A stretch of 64,000 nt of DNA from Amycolatopsis alkalitolerans (GTDB lineage Bacteria; Actinomycetota; Actinomycetes; Mycobacteriales; Pseudonocardiaceae): contig NZ_VDFW01000003.1 of NCBI RefSeq assembly GCF_006152065.1, forward strand, positions 1-64,000. The letters are read 5' to 3'. A program made the position numbers and the translations under genes. Below the pieces are notes generated by a model. That model ran no database searches, had not been told where the DNA came from, and was given only the letters and a program-made list of their open reading frames with translations. How positions within the stretch are numbered: the first letter of the stretch is position 1; the number at the start of each line of letters is the position of its first letter. Of this stretch, positions 24,546-32,883 are shown piece by piece.

Positions 24546-25316
24546 ATGATGGGCCACACCCACGCGCTCACCGGCTGGTGCGCCGGACTCGCCGTCGCCC
24601 CGCTCGTGGGCGCGAGTTCGGTGCACCAGGCCGTCGCCTTCGCCGCCACCACAGCGGGATTCGCGCTGCTGCCCGACCTCGATCATCCCGGTGCCGGCGC
24701 GTCCCGGTTACTCGGGCCCGTCACCGGCGTGCTGTCCTGGCTGCTGCGGCGGCTGTCCGCAGCCGTGTACGCGCTCACGAAGGGGCCGCGCGACGAGCGG
24801 AGCAAGGGGACGCACCGGCACCTGTCGCACACGGTGCTGTTCGCGGCGGGCCTCGGTGCGCTGACGATGTGGGGCACCCGCGCCGGCGGCTGGTACGCCG
24901 TCGCGGGGGTGGTGCTGTTCGGCGTGCTGCTGGCGGCCGACGCGCTGGGTGACTGGCTGCTGCTCGTCGCGGGCGGCGCGGTGGCGTGGTGGGCGCTGAC
25001 CGCGAGCGCCGCCGGCGAGTTGCGGGAGCTCACCGGCTGGCTCGGCGCCGCGGTCGCGGTCGGCTGCGTCACGCACTGTCTCGGCGACGCGCTGACCGAG
25101 TCCGGATGCCCGTTCCTGTTCCCCGTGCCCCTCGCGGGCGAGACCTGGTACGAACTGCGGCCGCCGGGATTCCTGCGGTTCCGCACCGGCGGCCGGGTCG
25201 AACGGCTCGTCATCGCGCCGCTGTTCCTCGTCGTGGCGCTCGCGCTGCTACCGGGGGTGATCGACGCGCTTGTCGCGCTCTACGACCGGCTGTTCGCGCC
25301 ATCGCCGGTCACCTGA
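24546..25316 (+). CDS. YdjM-like inner-membrane metal-dependent hydrolase
   Basis: The 256-residue protein belongs to the YdjM/DUF457 group: MMGHTHALTGWCAGLAVAPL, LLPDLDHPGAGASRLLG, RHLSHTVLFA and THCLGDALTESGCPFLFPVP. The His/Asp motifs (GHTHA, PDLDH, HRHLSH, H..GD) form the presumed metal site facing the membrane, with about five to six membrane helices. In E. coli YdjM is SOS-induced; the reaction is unknown. ATG 24546 is followed by a second ATG, either of which could start. Confidence 0.85.
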   Translation: MMGHTHALTGWCAGLAVAPLVGASSVHQAVAFAATTAGFALLPDLDHPGAGASRLLGPVTGVLSWLLRRLSAAVYALTKGPRDERSKGTHRHLSHTVLFAAGLGALTMWGTRAGGWYAVAGVVLFGVLLAADALGDWLLLVAGGAVAWWALTASAAGELRELTGWLGAAVAVGCVTHCLGDALTESGCPFLFPVPLAGETWYELRPPGFLRFRTGGRVERLVIAPLFLVVALALLPGVIDALVALYDRLFAPSPVT

Positions 25317-26139
25317 ACGCCGCACCGGTACGCGCGGCCCATTCCGCGAAGGTCCGCCCTGTCCGGCCGAGCACCCGCTCGACGTCCGGGCTGACCTGGC
25401 GTTCCTCCGCGGTCGGCCGCCCGAGGATGTCGAGGGTGCCGTCCGCGACCGGCTCCGGCATGAACTGTACGAGCTGTGCCCGCGCCTCCTCACGGCTCTG
25501 CTCGAGGAACCGCACCTCCGAGCCGATCGCGGCGCCGATCGCCGCCGCCTGCCGGCGTGGCGAGACCGGCGCGGGACCGGTGAGGACGTAAACCCGCGCC
25601 TCGTGGCCCGGCTCGCGCAGGACCGCGGCGGCGACCTCGGCGATGTCCGCCGGGTCGATCAACGGCAGGCCGACATCCCCGAACGGAGCCACGATCGTCC
25701 GCCGCGTGCGCACGGACTCCGCCCACATCAACGCGTTCGAGTCGAAACCGCCGGGCCGCAGGATCGTCCACGCCAGCCCGGACGACCTCAGCGCGCTCTC
25801 GAACCTCCGCAGTTCGCCGTGGGACGGCGCGTGCGGTCGGGTGCCCGCGCCCTGCGACGACAGCAGGACGACTTTTCGCACCCCGGCCGCCTTCGCGGTA
25901 TCGAGAATGGCGCCGGGGTCCGCCGCGCCGGTCAGCAGTTGGCTGCCCACCAGCAGGAACAGGGCTTCGGCCCCGTCGAGCGCGGGCTTCAGGCTCGCCG
26001 GTTCGGCCAGGTCGGCCTGCCGATGTCCTGGGGTCTCGCTGGGACGGCGGGACACCGTCGTCACCTTTTCTCCAGCCGCCACGAGCGCTTGCACGAGCGG
26101 CGTTCCGACATTTCCGGTTGCTCCGGTAACCACGATCAT
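25309..26139 (-). CDS. NmrA-like NAD(P)-binding oxidoreductase
   Basis: The 276-residue protein opens MIVVTGATGNVGTPLVQALV with the Rossmann GxxGxxG, then TVSRRPSETP, ALFLLVGSQLL, KVVLLSSQGAG and LAWTILRPGGFDSNAL, the layout of NmrA/QOR2-type members that lack the catalytic Tyr-Lys pair. The family senses or reduces using NAD(P)H. It is divergent from the HxlR regulator, a common pairing for redox control. Its last eight bases overlap the convergent YdjM-like gene. Confidence 0.88.
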   Translation of the reverse strand: MIVVTGATGNVGTPLVQALVAAGEKVTTVSRRPSETPGHRQADLAEPASLKPALDGAEALFLLVGSQLLTGAADPGAILDTAKAAGVRKVVLLSSQGAGTRPHAPSHGELRRFESALRSSGLAWTILRPGGFDSNALMWAESVRTRRTIVAPFGDVGLPLIDPADIAEVAAAVLREPGHEARVYVLTGPAPVSPRRQAAAIGAAIGSEVRFLEQSREEARAQLVQFMPEPVADGTLDILGRPTAEERQVSPDVERVLGRTGRTFAEWAARTGAAFR

Positions 26140-26167
26140 GCGAACGACGCTAGCAACGCGGGTATAG

Positions 26168-26177
26168 TAGGTACCTA
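26168..26177. promoter_or_regulatory. Palindrome TAGGTACCTA, probable HxlR operator
   Basis: The ten-base perfect palindrome lies between the divergent NmrA-like and HxlR genes, 30 bases from the HxlR start. GTAC-centred sites are typical for HxlR-type regulators. Confidence 0.6.
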
Positions 26178-26206
26178 GAAGAAAGTATTGGATCGGAGGG
26201 GGATTC

Positions 26207-26572
26207 GTGACCGAGAACACGGCCGCTTGCCCGATCAGCCCGGTTGTGGACATCGTGTTCAGCCGGTGGACCACGCCGATCCTGTGGGCGCTGAACGAGT
26301 TCGGCCGTCAGCGCTTCGTCGAGCTGGAGCGGCGTATCGGCACCATCACGCCGAAGGTCCTCACCCAGCGCCTGCGCCAGCTCGAGCGCGACGGGCTGAT
26401 CGTCCGCACCTACCACCCCGAGGTGCCGCCGCGGGTCGAGTACGAGATCAGCGAGCTGGGCCGGAGCCTCGGGCCGCTGTTCGCGACGCTCGCGACCTGG
26501 TCCGAAGCGAACCTCGCCAGGGTCGAGCTGGCGCGCGCGACGTACGACGATGCGGGCCTTCCGCGAGCCTAG
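26207..26572 (+). CDS. HxlR-family transcriptional regulator
   Basis: The 121-residue protein has the HxlR winged helix: CPISPVVDIVFSRWTTPILW (with the redox/ligand-linked cysteine in the N-terminal tail), FVELERRIGTITPKVLTQRL as recognition helix, LERDGLIVRTYHPEVPPRVE and YEISELGRSL. The sole N-terminal Cys precedes the wing as in quinone- and aldehyde-sensing HxlR members. The divergent NmrA-like oxidoreductase is the probable target. GTG 26207 is the start, with GGAGGGGG upstream. Confidence 0.92.
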   Translation: MTENTAACPISPVVDIVFSRWTTPILWALNEFGRQRFVELERRIGTITPKVLTQRLRQLERDGLIVRTYHPEVPPRVEYEISELGRSLGPLFATLATWSEANLARVELARATYDDAGLPRA

Positions 26573-26583
26573 AATCAACGACG

Positions 26584-27153
26584 ATGAGCAACCCCAAGCC
26601 GACCTTGCGCGCCGACGCGCGGCGTAACCGCGCCCGGGTGCTGGCGGCCGCGCAGGAGGCGTTCGCTGACGAGGGCCCCGGCGTCCCGCTCGACGAGATC
26701 GCCCGGCGAGCCGGGGTCGGCGCCGGCACGGTGTACCGGCACTTCCCGTCGAAGGAGTCGCTGTTCGAGGCCGTGGTCCTGGACAGCATCGAGCGGCTCG
26801 CCGGGCAGGCTCGGTCGCTTTTGGACGCTCCCGATCCCGGTGCGGCGTTTTTCGCGTACTTCGATGACGTCGCCGATCAGGCGTTGCTGAACAAGGCCTT
26901 GTGCGACGCGCTCCAGGAGAGCACGGGTGCGGCCCTCGCGGAACCGTCGGGACAGAAGGAAGGTTTCCGCGCGGGTTTCGGTGAACTGCTGCGGCGCGCC
27001 CAGGCGGCGGGTGCCGTCCGGCCGGACATCGAACCGGAGGATCTGACGGCTCTGCTTTCCGGATATGTCGCGATCCGGCGCCTTTCCTCCCCGGGTCGTC
27101 CGGCGAGCCGGGCCCTGATCGACGGGCTTTCCCCGGTTTCCACGCGACGGTGA
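26584..27153 (+). CDS. TetR-family transcriptional regulator
   Basis: The 189-residue protein has a TetR N-terminus: ARRNRARVLAAAQEAFADEG, then VPLDEIARRAGVGAGTVYRH and FPSKESLFEAVV, with all key positions. The C-terminal domain binds an unknown ligand (the SBD with DQALLNKALCDALQES is common in actinomycete TetR_C_33-like members). It lies 11 bases after the HxlR gene, so both may be on one transcript. Confidence 0.92.
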   Translation: MSNPKPTLRADARRNRARVLAAAQEAFADEGPGVPLDEIARRAGVGAGTVYRHFPSKESLFEAVVLDSIERLAGQARSLLDAPDPGAAFFAYFDDVADQALLNKALCDALQESTGAALAEPSGQKEGFRAGFGELLRRAQAAGAVRPDIEPEDLTALLSGYVAIRRLSSPGRPASRALIDGLSPVSTRR

Positions 27154-27179
27154 CGATTTTCCACCTAGACTCCCGGACC

Positions 27180-28274
27180 ATGACGCGTATCCGGCTCGGC
27201 TGGGAAGCACAAATCGACAAGGTCACGTACGCGACCGCTTTTCTCATCGTCGGCCTCGCGCTGGTCATCCTCGGTTCGGTGCTGGGCTGGGCCGTCTGGC
27301 TGGCGGTACCGGTGATCGTCGTCGGCGTGGTGTCGTTGCTGGTCTTCGCGCTGCGGATGCGCGGCTGGCGCTCCCTGTGGTGGCGGCGTGAGCTGGTGAT
27401 CGGCGCCGACGGAATCGCCTACGAGGCCAAGAACAGCGGGTTCACCGTCGCCTGGTCGGATCTGGCCGTTTTAGGCGTGCATTCCGATAATGGGGTAATT
27501 GAACGATTCGGGTTGACGCTGGTCTTTTTTCCGCGGTCGGTGGATTTCACTCAGCGGTTGTCCAGTTTCCGGATCCTCCGGCTGCCCCGCAATGGTGCTT
27601 TCAAGGTCCGGATTCCGCGCCGCGCGGGCATCGTGGAGGCCATCAACGGCGCGGCTCCGGCAGGCTGGCAGCGGGTGCCGTCGCCCGCGTGGAATGCGCT
27701 CGTCGTCGAACCCGGTGTGGATCCGCATGCCGTGCCTGTGCCGGATCCCCGGCCGCCGGTCGTCGTGAACGTCGGCCGGAAGAGTCGCCGGCAGGCCCTG
27801 ATCGGCGGAGTGCTGATGGTCGCCGCGGCCGCCGCGTTTCTCGCGGCCATCTTCGGTAACCACAACGGCGGTGTCACCGTGCGGGTCATCGCGAGCGTGC
27901 TGGGCGCACCGTTCATCATCGGGGCCGTGGCGATGGTGCTGAGCGGGCCGATGGTCGCGCGCTCGCGGTATGTCGTGATCGACGCCGACAGCTTCACCTG
28001 GGACGACCCGAGCGGGCAGCCCTTCACGTTCGCCTGGAACGAGATCGCCTCGGTCGCCGTTCAGACCAGGGTGAGCAGGTCCGCGCCGGGGACGTGGGCT
28101 TCGCAGCGGCGTATCGACAGCATTCTGGTGAGCGCGCGGCAGGAGCACCGGAAACTGCCGGTTGGCGATCAGCGTGCGGAAGTCGACCAGATCGGCCGCG
28201 CGGTGCAGCAGTTCGCCCCTCGAGCCTGGGCGGGAGCGACCACGGGGATCGCGGGGCCGTTGCAGTTAAGCTAG
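27180..28274 (+). CDS. Membrane protein with PH-like domains
   Basis: The 364-residue protein shows two copies of one plan: two membrane helices followed by a strand-rich domain. First: helices at about 15-32 and 38-55, then LRMRGWRSLWWRRELVIGAD. Second: helices at about 205-225 and 235-255, then YVVIDADSFTWDDPSGQPFTFAWNEI. The soluble parts resemble bacterial PH domains (strand-rich, tryptophan-laden) anchored to the inner face. Function unknown. ATG 27180 lies 26 bases after the TetR stop. A second, decayed copy follows at 28333. Confidence 0.7.
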   Translation: MTRIRLGWEAQIDKVTYATAFLIVGLALVILGSVLGWAVWLAVPVIVVGVVSLLVFALRMRGWRSLWWRRELVIGADGIAYEAKNSGFTVAWSDLAVLGVHSDNGVIERFGLTLVFFPRSVDFTQRLSSFRILRLPRNGAFKVRIPRRAGIVEAINGAAPAGWQRVPSPAWNALVVEPGVDPHAVPVPDPRPPVVVNVGRKSRRQALIGGVLMVAAAAAFLAAIFGNHNGGVTVRVIASVLGAPFIIGAVAMVLSGPMVARSRYVVIDADSFTWDDPSGQPFTFAWNEIASVAVQTRVSRSAPGTWASQRRIDSILVSARQEHRKLPVGDQRAEVDQIGRAVQQFAPRAWAGATTGIAGPLQLS

Positions 28275-28332
28275 ACGGGCTCGCTCCCGCTTCCATGCGA
28301 CGACGGGATCTTTCCACATAGAATCCCGGACC

Positions 28333-28984
28333 ATGACCCGTATCCGGCTCGGTTGGGAAGCGCAAATCGGTCAGCTTGCGCTTTTGATGGATTTCCTTGT
28401 CGCCGGCGTCGGTTTGGTGGTTTTGGGCGCATTACTCGACTGGAGCGGCTGGCTCACCACACCGATGATCGTCATCGGCGTGTTGGTGCTCCTGATCGCC
28501 GCGTTGCGCCTGCAAGGTTGGCGCTCGCTGTGGTGGCGGCGGGACTTCGTGGTCGACCCGTCGCCAATGTGGGCCTGCGGGCCAGGCGGCAGATCGTGAT
28601 TGGCGGGGTGCTGGCGGTCGCCGCGACAGTGGGCGCGCTTTCGATCACCTTCGGCTCCGGTCCCCGCAGCGGAATATGTCGCGCAGCTTTGTGATCGATG
28701 CCGACAGCTTCGCCATGGACGATCCGGAGGGAAATCCGTTCGCCTTCGCGTGGCGCGAGATCACCGGGATCGAAACCGGGACCGCCTGGGCGGGGGGAGC
28801 TCCACTGATCGCCAGCCGGCGCCTCGACCACGTTCTGGTTCGCACCCGTGAGCGAGAGATGTACGTTCGCCTGGCCGGCCAGCCGCGGACCGTCCTGCAA
28901 GTCGCCGACGGCGTCCAGCAGTTCGCGCCGCAGCTCTGGGCCGGGCACAAGACCTCGAAGGCGCGCCGGTTCCAGCTCAGCTAG
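28333..28984 (+). pseudogene. Decayed tandem copy of the preceding membrane-protein gene
   Basis: From ATG 28333 the sequence repeats the start of the preceding gene (MTRIRLGWEAQI and LQGWRSLWWRRDFVVD, against LRMRGWRSLWWRRELVIG), then terminates at 28597-28599. Another frame continues with a helix like the other gene's second pair (RRQIVIGGVLAVAATVGALS), and from 28676 a third stretch follows with SFVIDADSFAMDDPEG and ending VQQFAPQLWAGHKTSK, matching VQQFAPRAWAGATTG. Roughly one third, the region between the first and second domain, is missing and the frame is broken. The duplicated unit includes the upstream sequence (tagaaTCCCGGACC against tagacTCCCGGACC). Confidence 0.8.
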
Positions 28985-29473
28985 GCGTTCGCGCGATGTT
29001 GAGAATCCGTTTGGTGCGGGGGGTCAGGAAGGCCGTGTTGGTGCAGTTGGCTGGTGTCCGGTCGTACATGGCCTTGTCGACATCGAATTGGCGGTCACCG
29101 ATCCTGACCCGGCAGGCGCGGACAGCGCCCTGGCTGTGGACCATCTGCTTACCGCATTCCGGCTGCGGTCCGTATTGCTCGCCGAAATCCTCACCGGTCC
29201 AGCCGGTGATCGCGACCACCTGCCCTCCCGTCACGTCCAGGATGCGCCGCATGGCGAGCCACAGCCCCCACGCGAGAAGGGCAATCTCGAGGAATAGGTA
29301 GGGCCAGGTCTGGGCGGTCACCGCACCCGTGGTGAACGCCAGTACCGCGACCAGGATCGCCGCGGCGATGAGGAACAGGCCGACCGGATCCCTCGCAGCA
29401 CCAGGTGGCGCTGTGAAGGATGGAGCCGCCCGGCGACGTTCTCCTGATCAACCTCGTACTGGTTGACCTTCAT
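28977..29473 (-). pseudogene. Two-TM protein gene broken by a frameshift
   Basis: ATG 29473 overlaps the stop of the preceding ESX-associated gene (ATGA), so translation should start there (MKVNQYEVDQENVAGRLHPS). The membrane part lies in another frame: DPVGLFLIAAAILVAVLAF and then TWPYLFLEIALLAWGLWLAM, leading to a soluble C-terminus with two cysteines and DVDKAMYDRT. Neither frame alone explains both parts, so a frameshift near 29405-29420 is likely (real mutation, or a sequencing slip). GTG 29321 could still give a 114-residue protein carrying only the second helix. Confidence 0.6.
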
Positions 29474-30549
29474 TCCGCTTTGCCTTCGCCGTGTTCCTTT
29501 TCGTAGGACTCGGCGGCTTCCTTCGACCGGTCGGCCTGCTCGTTGTTCTGGCGCCGGTCCTCGGTTGCGACGGCGACACCGTCGGCCGCGTTGGGCTTGG
29601 GCACGTGGAAGTGACCGTCTTCGGCCCACTTGTCCAGGTTGAGCGTGCTCTTCTCGATCGGGTTTGCCCGGATGATGTCGGTGCCGACCTTCCCGACCTT
29701 GTCCAGCGCCTTGGCAGCCGCTTCGATCACGCCCTTCGACTTGTTCGCGTTCTTGGCCAGCGCCTCCAGCTTTTCCACGATCTTCGCGATCCTGCTGCTG
29801 ATCCGCTCGGCGAGCACCCCGGCTTCCACTACGGAGTCCGCGATGAACGCGGCCACCGTGCCGCCGAACGAACACCAGGACGTCGCCAGCGCGGCGATGC
29901 CCTTGAGGATCAGCTGGCCGATGAACTCCGAGATCATGTCGCGGATCAGGCCGCGTTCGGTGCCCACGATCGCGGCGGCGATCGTCATGGCCGTGGACGC
30001 GCTGTTCGCGTGCCCGGCGGCGCCGCGCAGCGAGTCGGCGTAGCCCTTCGCGGTCTTCTGATAGGCCACGGGCCCGCCTTCGCCCTTGTAGGACTGGCCT
30101 GCCTTGGCGGCCGACTGCTCGTAGGTCTCGGCCGTTTCGGTGAGCTGTTTGGAGATGTTCTGCCAGGTCTGGGCCTTGGCCGTGACGGCCTCGGGGTTCC
30201 CGGCGAGTTCGTCCAAGCCCTTCTTCAGGAAGCTGATGTGCTCGATGAGCCAGCCGACCCCGGCGCTGGCCAGCGTGCCCAGCGGGTCCATCGCGGCGCC
30301 GAGCGCGTCGAGGCCGTCGGTCGCGACGTCCATCGCCGCGTTGCCCCAGTCGCCGTCCGAGAAATCCTTCACGGTGCTCGCGACGTCGTTGAAGATGCCA
30401 CCACCGGCGGTCTGCACGGTCGCGTTGTCGACCGCGCTCTTGCCACCACTGCCCATGTTCGACCAGAAACCGGACGAGGACTCGGACGTTGCGACGAGCG
30501 GGTTCTCGCCACCGCCGCCTTCTCCGGTGGGGGCTTCGGTCGAGGTCAT
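29470..30549 (-). CDS. Large WXG100-like ESX-associated protein
   Basis: The 359-residue protein has a low-complexity start (GEGGGGENPL), a helical domain with TWQNISKQLTETAETYEQSA and YKGEGGPVAYQKTAKGY, the usual WXG100/PPE-like hairpin of type VII substrates, a hydrophobic glycine/alanine stretch (LILKGIAALATSWCSFGGTV), and a charged, disordered C-terminus. The domain order is close to that of the large protein at 10866. It likely is exported by, or part of, a type VII machine elsewhere in the genome. It overlaps the genes on either side by four bases. Confidence 0.65.
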   Translation of the reverse strand: MTSTEAPTGEGGGGENPLVATSESSSGFWSNMGSGGKSAVDNATVQTAGGGIFNDVASTVKDFSDGDWGNAAMDVATDGLDALGAAMDPLGTLASAGVGWLIEHISFLKKGLDELAGNPEAVTAKAQTWQNISKQLTETAETYEQSAAKAGQSYKGEGGPVAYQKTAKGYADSLRGAAGHANSASTAMTIAAAIVGTERGLIRDMISEFIGQLILKGIAALATSWCSFGGTVAAFIADSVVEAGVLAERISSRIAKIVEKLEALAKNANKSKGVIEAAAKALDKVGKVGTDIIRANPIEKSTLNLDKWAEDGHFHVPKPNAADGVAVATEDRRQNNEQADRSKEAAESYEKEHGEGKAE

Positions 30550-30878
30550 GCCTGGATCTCCTTACCGAGCGCGGCCAGCTTCGCCTTCGACGTGTCCTCG
30601 TGGTTCTGCATCGCCTCGTGCGCACTGCCGACCTTGTCGGCCAGATCGTGCCCCGCGTCGCCGAGCCCCTTGACGAAACTCGTCGCGCTGTGGATCCAGT
30701 ACTCGACGCCCAGCGCAACGACCTGCCCGACGAGGCCGAACGCGTTCAGGTCACCGAGTCCCTGGGCGGCACCCGTCGCGTCGATCGCTTCGTGGACCTT
30801 GTCCGCGGTACCCCGCACCTCGGGCTCGTGCCCCTTGAGTGCCTGCAGATCGACCTGGTACTTGCCGGTCATCACCAT
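30546..30878 (-). CDS. EspC-like ESX-associated protein
   Basis: The 110-residue protein has the pattern of EspC/DUF2580-type ESX partners: KYQVDLQALKGHEPEVRGTA as first helix, a small hydrophobic stretch (LVGQVVALGVEYW) and a second helix HDLADKVGSAHEAMQNHEDT. It lies in the order YbaB-like, EspC-like, large WXG protein, as in many ESX-associated actinomycete operons. Start codons overlap the upstream stop (30872-30878) and the downstream gene by four bases. ATG 30872 is an alternative start. Confidence 0.7.
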   Translation of the reverse strand: MVMTGKYQVDLQALKGHEPEVRGTADKVHEAIDATGAAQGLGDLNAFGLVGQVVALGVEYWIHSATSFVKGLGDAGHDLADKVGSAHEAMQNHEDTSKAKLAALGKEIQA

Positions 30879-31417
30879 CCCCTTTGCATGATCGAGCCGG
30901 AGCCGTCGTCACCTTCGTCGTCCGCGGGCGGCCGCGCCGGGCGCCTTGGCGGCGCGGGAGGCGCCGGCGGTCGCGGGGGAGCCGGTGGCCGCGGCGGTGC
31001 GGGCGGGCGCACCGGCGGCGGCGCGGCCTGCTCGTCGTTGAGGACCAACCGGCGGTCCGGCGCCGCGGGCGGCGGCTGTTCCTCCGGCACCTCGGGCGCG
31101 GGCAACTGCTCTTCCAGGAAATGCATCGCGTCGGTGTCGGTGCCGATCACCGGCGCCATGATCGCGGTGATCTGGCGCGCGGCCTGCGCCTGCGCCCGCT
31201 GAGCGGTGGCGACGACGGCGGCCGCCAGCTGTTCGAGTGGCATTTCCCGGGCTTTCGGCCCGAATGCGAGTTTCTGCAGCGCACCGCTGGCATTGACGGT
31301 CACCGTCGCGGCGCCGTCGTGGCTGGAGAGGGTGGCCGACAATTGCTGGAGCTGCGCCTTGGCCGCTTCCGCTTTGTGCGTGATGTCCGCTATTGCCGCG
31401 TCTCCGGGCGAATTCAT
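30872..31417 (-). CDS. YbaB/EbfC-family protein with proline-rich tail
   Basis: The 181-residue protein begins with a YbaB/EbfC-like DNA-binding fold (DITHKAEAAKAQLQQLSATL, VTVNASGALQKLAFGPKARE, then QLAAAVVATAQRAQAQAARQ), and then has an acidic and proline-rich tail (repeats of PPAPPRPPAPP, residues about 135-165) not found in nucleoid-associated YbaB. Such variants are regularly found with EspC-like genes in ESX loci. ATG 31417 is used; GTG 31423 is an alternative. It heads the four-gene minus-strand operon. Confidence 0.75.
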   Translation of the reverse strand: MNSPGDAAIADITHKAEAAKAQLQQLSATLSSHDGAATVTVNASGALQKLAFGPKAREMPLEQLAAAVVATAQRAQAQAARQITAIMAPVIGTDTDAMHFLEEQLPAPEVPEEQPPPAAPDRRLVLNDEQAAPPPVRPPAPPRPPAPPRPPAPPAPPRRPARPPADDEGDDGSGSIMQRGW

Positions 31418-31577
31418 GCTCACTCTGATGGAGCTAAGTCCATACCGGTTCCGCGGACAAGCGAAAACGTGAATTGTCCGAAATAGCCATTCTTCCAGGG
31501 CGAGTGCCAGGTATTTCGTGTCCGGATATTCCGCTATGATATCTTTTTCGCCATTACGTCCGAGTCGGGACCCGGCG

Positions 31578-32819
31578 CTATTCCGCATCTTCGGGCAGCG
31601 TGCGCATGCCCCGTAACGGCGAGCAGACCAGACGGCCCGCGGCGACGGTGAGCCCGGCCGCGGCGACCCACATGACCGTCCGCAGACCGGCGGTGCTCGC
31701 GAGCGCGCCGCCGAGCAGGCTGCCCACCGGCGCCGTGCCGAAGATGAGGAACCGCGTCGTGGCTGTCACGCGCCCGCGCAGCCGTTCCGGCGTGACCGCC
31801 TGCTCGTAGCTGACCTGCAGGATATTGGCCACGACGATGCCGAACGACGTCACGAAGTTCCCGACCGGGTAGCACGCGACGGCCCAGCCCGGCCGGGTGA
31901 GCGCCATTAGGACGTACCCGGCGGCGATCAGCACCCCGGATACCCACAGCAGCCGTGCCTCGCCGAACCATTGTCCGGCGCGGCGGCCGTAGCAGGCGCC
32001 GACGAGCGCCCCGACCAGGCCGGTCGTGTTGACCAGCCCGATTTCGCCCGGGGACAGGTGGATCTCGCGGAGCAGGAACACCACACCGAGTGCGAGTTGC
32101 ATCGACTGGAACAGGCTGGTGAGCGCCGTGGCATGGGCGAACGGGCGCAGGACCGGATGCCGGAAGACGAAGCCGAGCCCCTCGCGGATCTCGCGTCGCA
32201 GCGGCTCCCGCGGCGGCTGCGGCGGCACCTGCTCGGGGCTCCGGATCCCGCGCAGCCACACCGCTGACCACAGGAACGTCACCGCGTTGGCGGCGACCGC
32301 GACCGCGCCGCCGAAGTACTGCACCAGATAGCCGCCCGCACTCGGCGCGGCGACCGCGGCCACCGAGATGTTCGCCTGCAGTTTCGCGTTGCCTTCGACC
32401 AGTTCGGCCCGCGGGAGCAGGCGCGGCAGGTAGGTCTGGTGGCCGACCTCGAAGAATACCGCCAGCACACCGGCGATCGTGACCACCGTGAACAGCTGCC
32501 ACAGGGTCAGCACCCCGAACGCGGCGGCCAGCGGGATCGAGGCGTACACGGCGAACCGGCCGAGATCGGTGGCGATCAGCAGTGGGCGGTTGCGCATCCG
32601 GTCGCACCACGCGCCGACCTGCAGGCCGAGCGCGAGATACGCGAGCGTCTGCAGGGTCCGCAGCATCGAAACGCCGAAGGCCGAGGCGTGCAAGGTGGTC
32701 GCCGCGAGCAGCGGGACCGCGAGCAGGTTGATGCGGTTGCCGAACTGGCTGAGCAGGTCGGCCGTCCACAGTAGACGGAAATCGCGCAGCTTCAGCAAGC
32801 CCCCAGGCATGCTCTCCAT
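31578..32819 (-). CDS. MFS exporter, EntS-like
   Basis: The 413-residue membrane protein has 12 predicted helices and begins LKLRDFRLLWTADLLSQFGN, followed by QVGAWCDRMRNRPLL (the conserved G..aD...rrp loop) between helices 2 and 3. The second half repeats with GALVGACYGRRAGQW. This is the MFS_3/EntS type, which exports siderophores, drugs or other small molecules by proton antiport. No biosynthesis genes flank it. It is separated from the ABC exporter operon by a terminator. Confidence 0.9.
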   Translation of the reverse strand: MESMPGGLLKLRDFRLLWTADLLSQFGNRINLLAVPLLAATTLHASAFGVSMLRTLQTLAYLALGLQVGAWCDRMRNRPLLIATDLGRFAVYASIPLAAAFGVLTLWQLFTVVTIAGVLAVFFEVGHQTYLPRLLPRAELVEGNAKLQANISVAAVAAPSAGGYLVQYFGGAVAVAANAVTFLWSAVWLRGIRSPEQVPPQPPREPLRREIREGLGFVFRHPVLRPFAHATALTSLFQSMQLALGVVFLLREIHLSPGEIGLVNTTGLVGALVGACYGRRAGQWFGEARLLWVSGVLIAAGYVLMALTRPGWAVACYPVGNFVTSFGIVVANILQVSYEQAVTPERLRGRVTATTRFLIFGTAPVGSLLGGALASTAGLRTVMWVAAAGLTVAAGRLVCSPLRGMRTLPEDAE

Positions 32820-32827
32820 CTATACCC

Positions 32828-32868
32828 GAGAAAGAGCCCAGGCACCCCGACCGGCCCGGGCTCTTCTC
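32828..32868. terminator. Terminator after the ABC exporter operon
   Basis: GAGAAAGAGCCC (32828-32839) pairs with GGGCTCTTCTC (32858-32868) with one bulge. It stands just after the minus-strand stop of the permease gene and before the MFS gene starts. Confidence 0.65.
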
Positions 32869-32883
32869 CCCCACGGGAACCGG

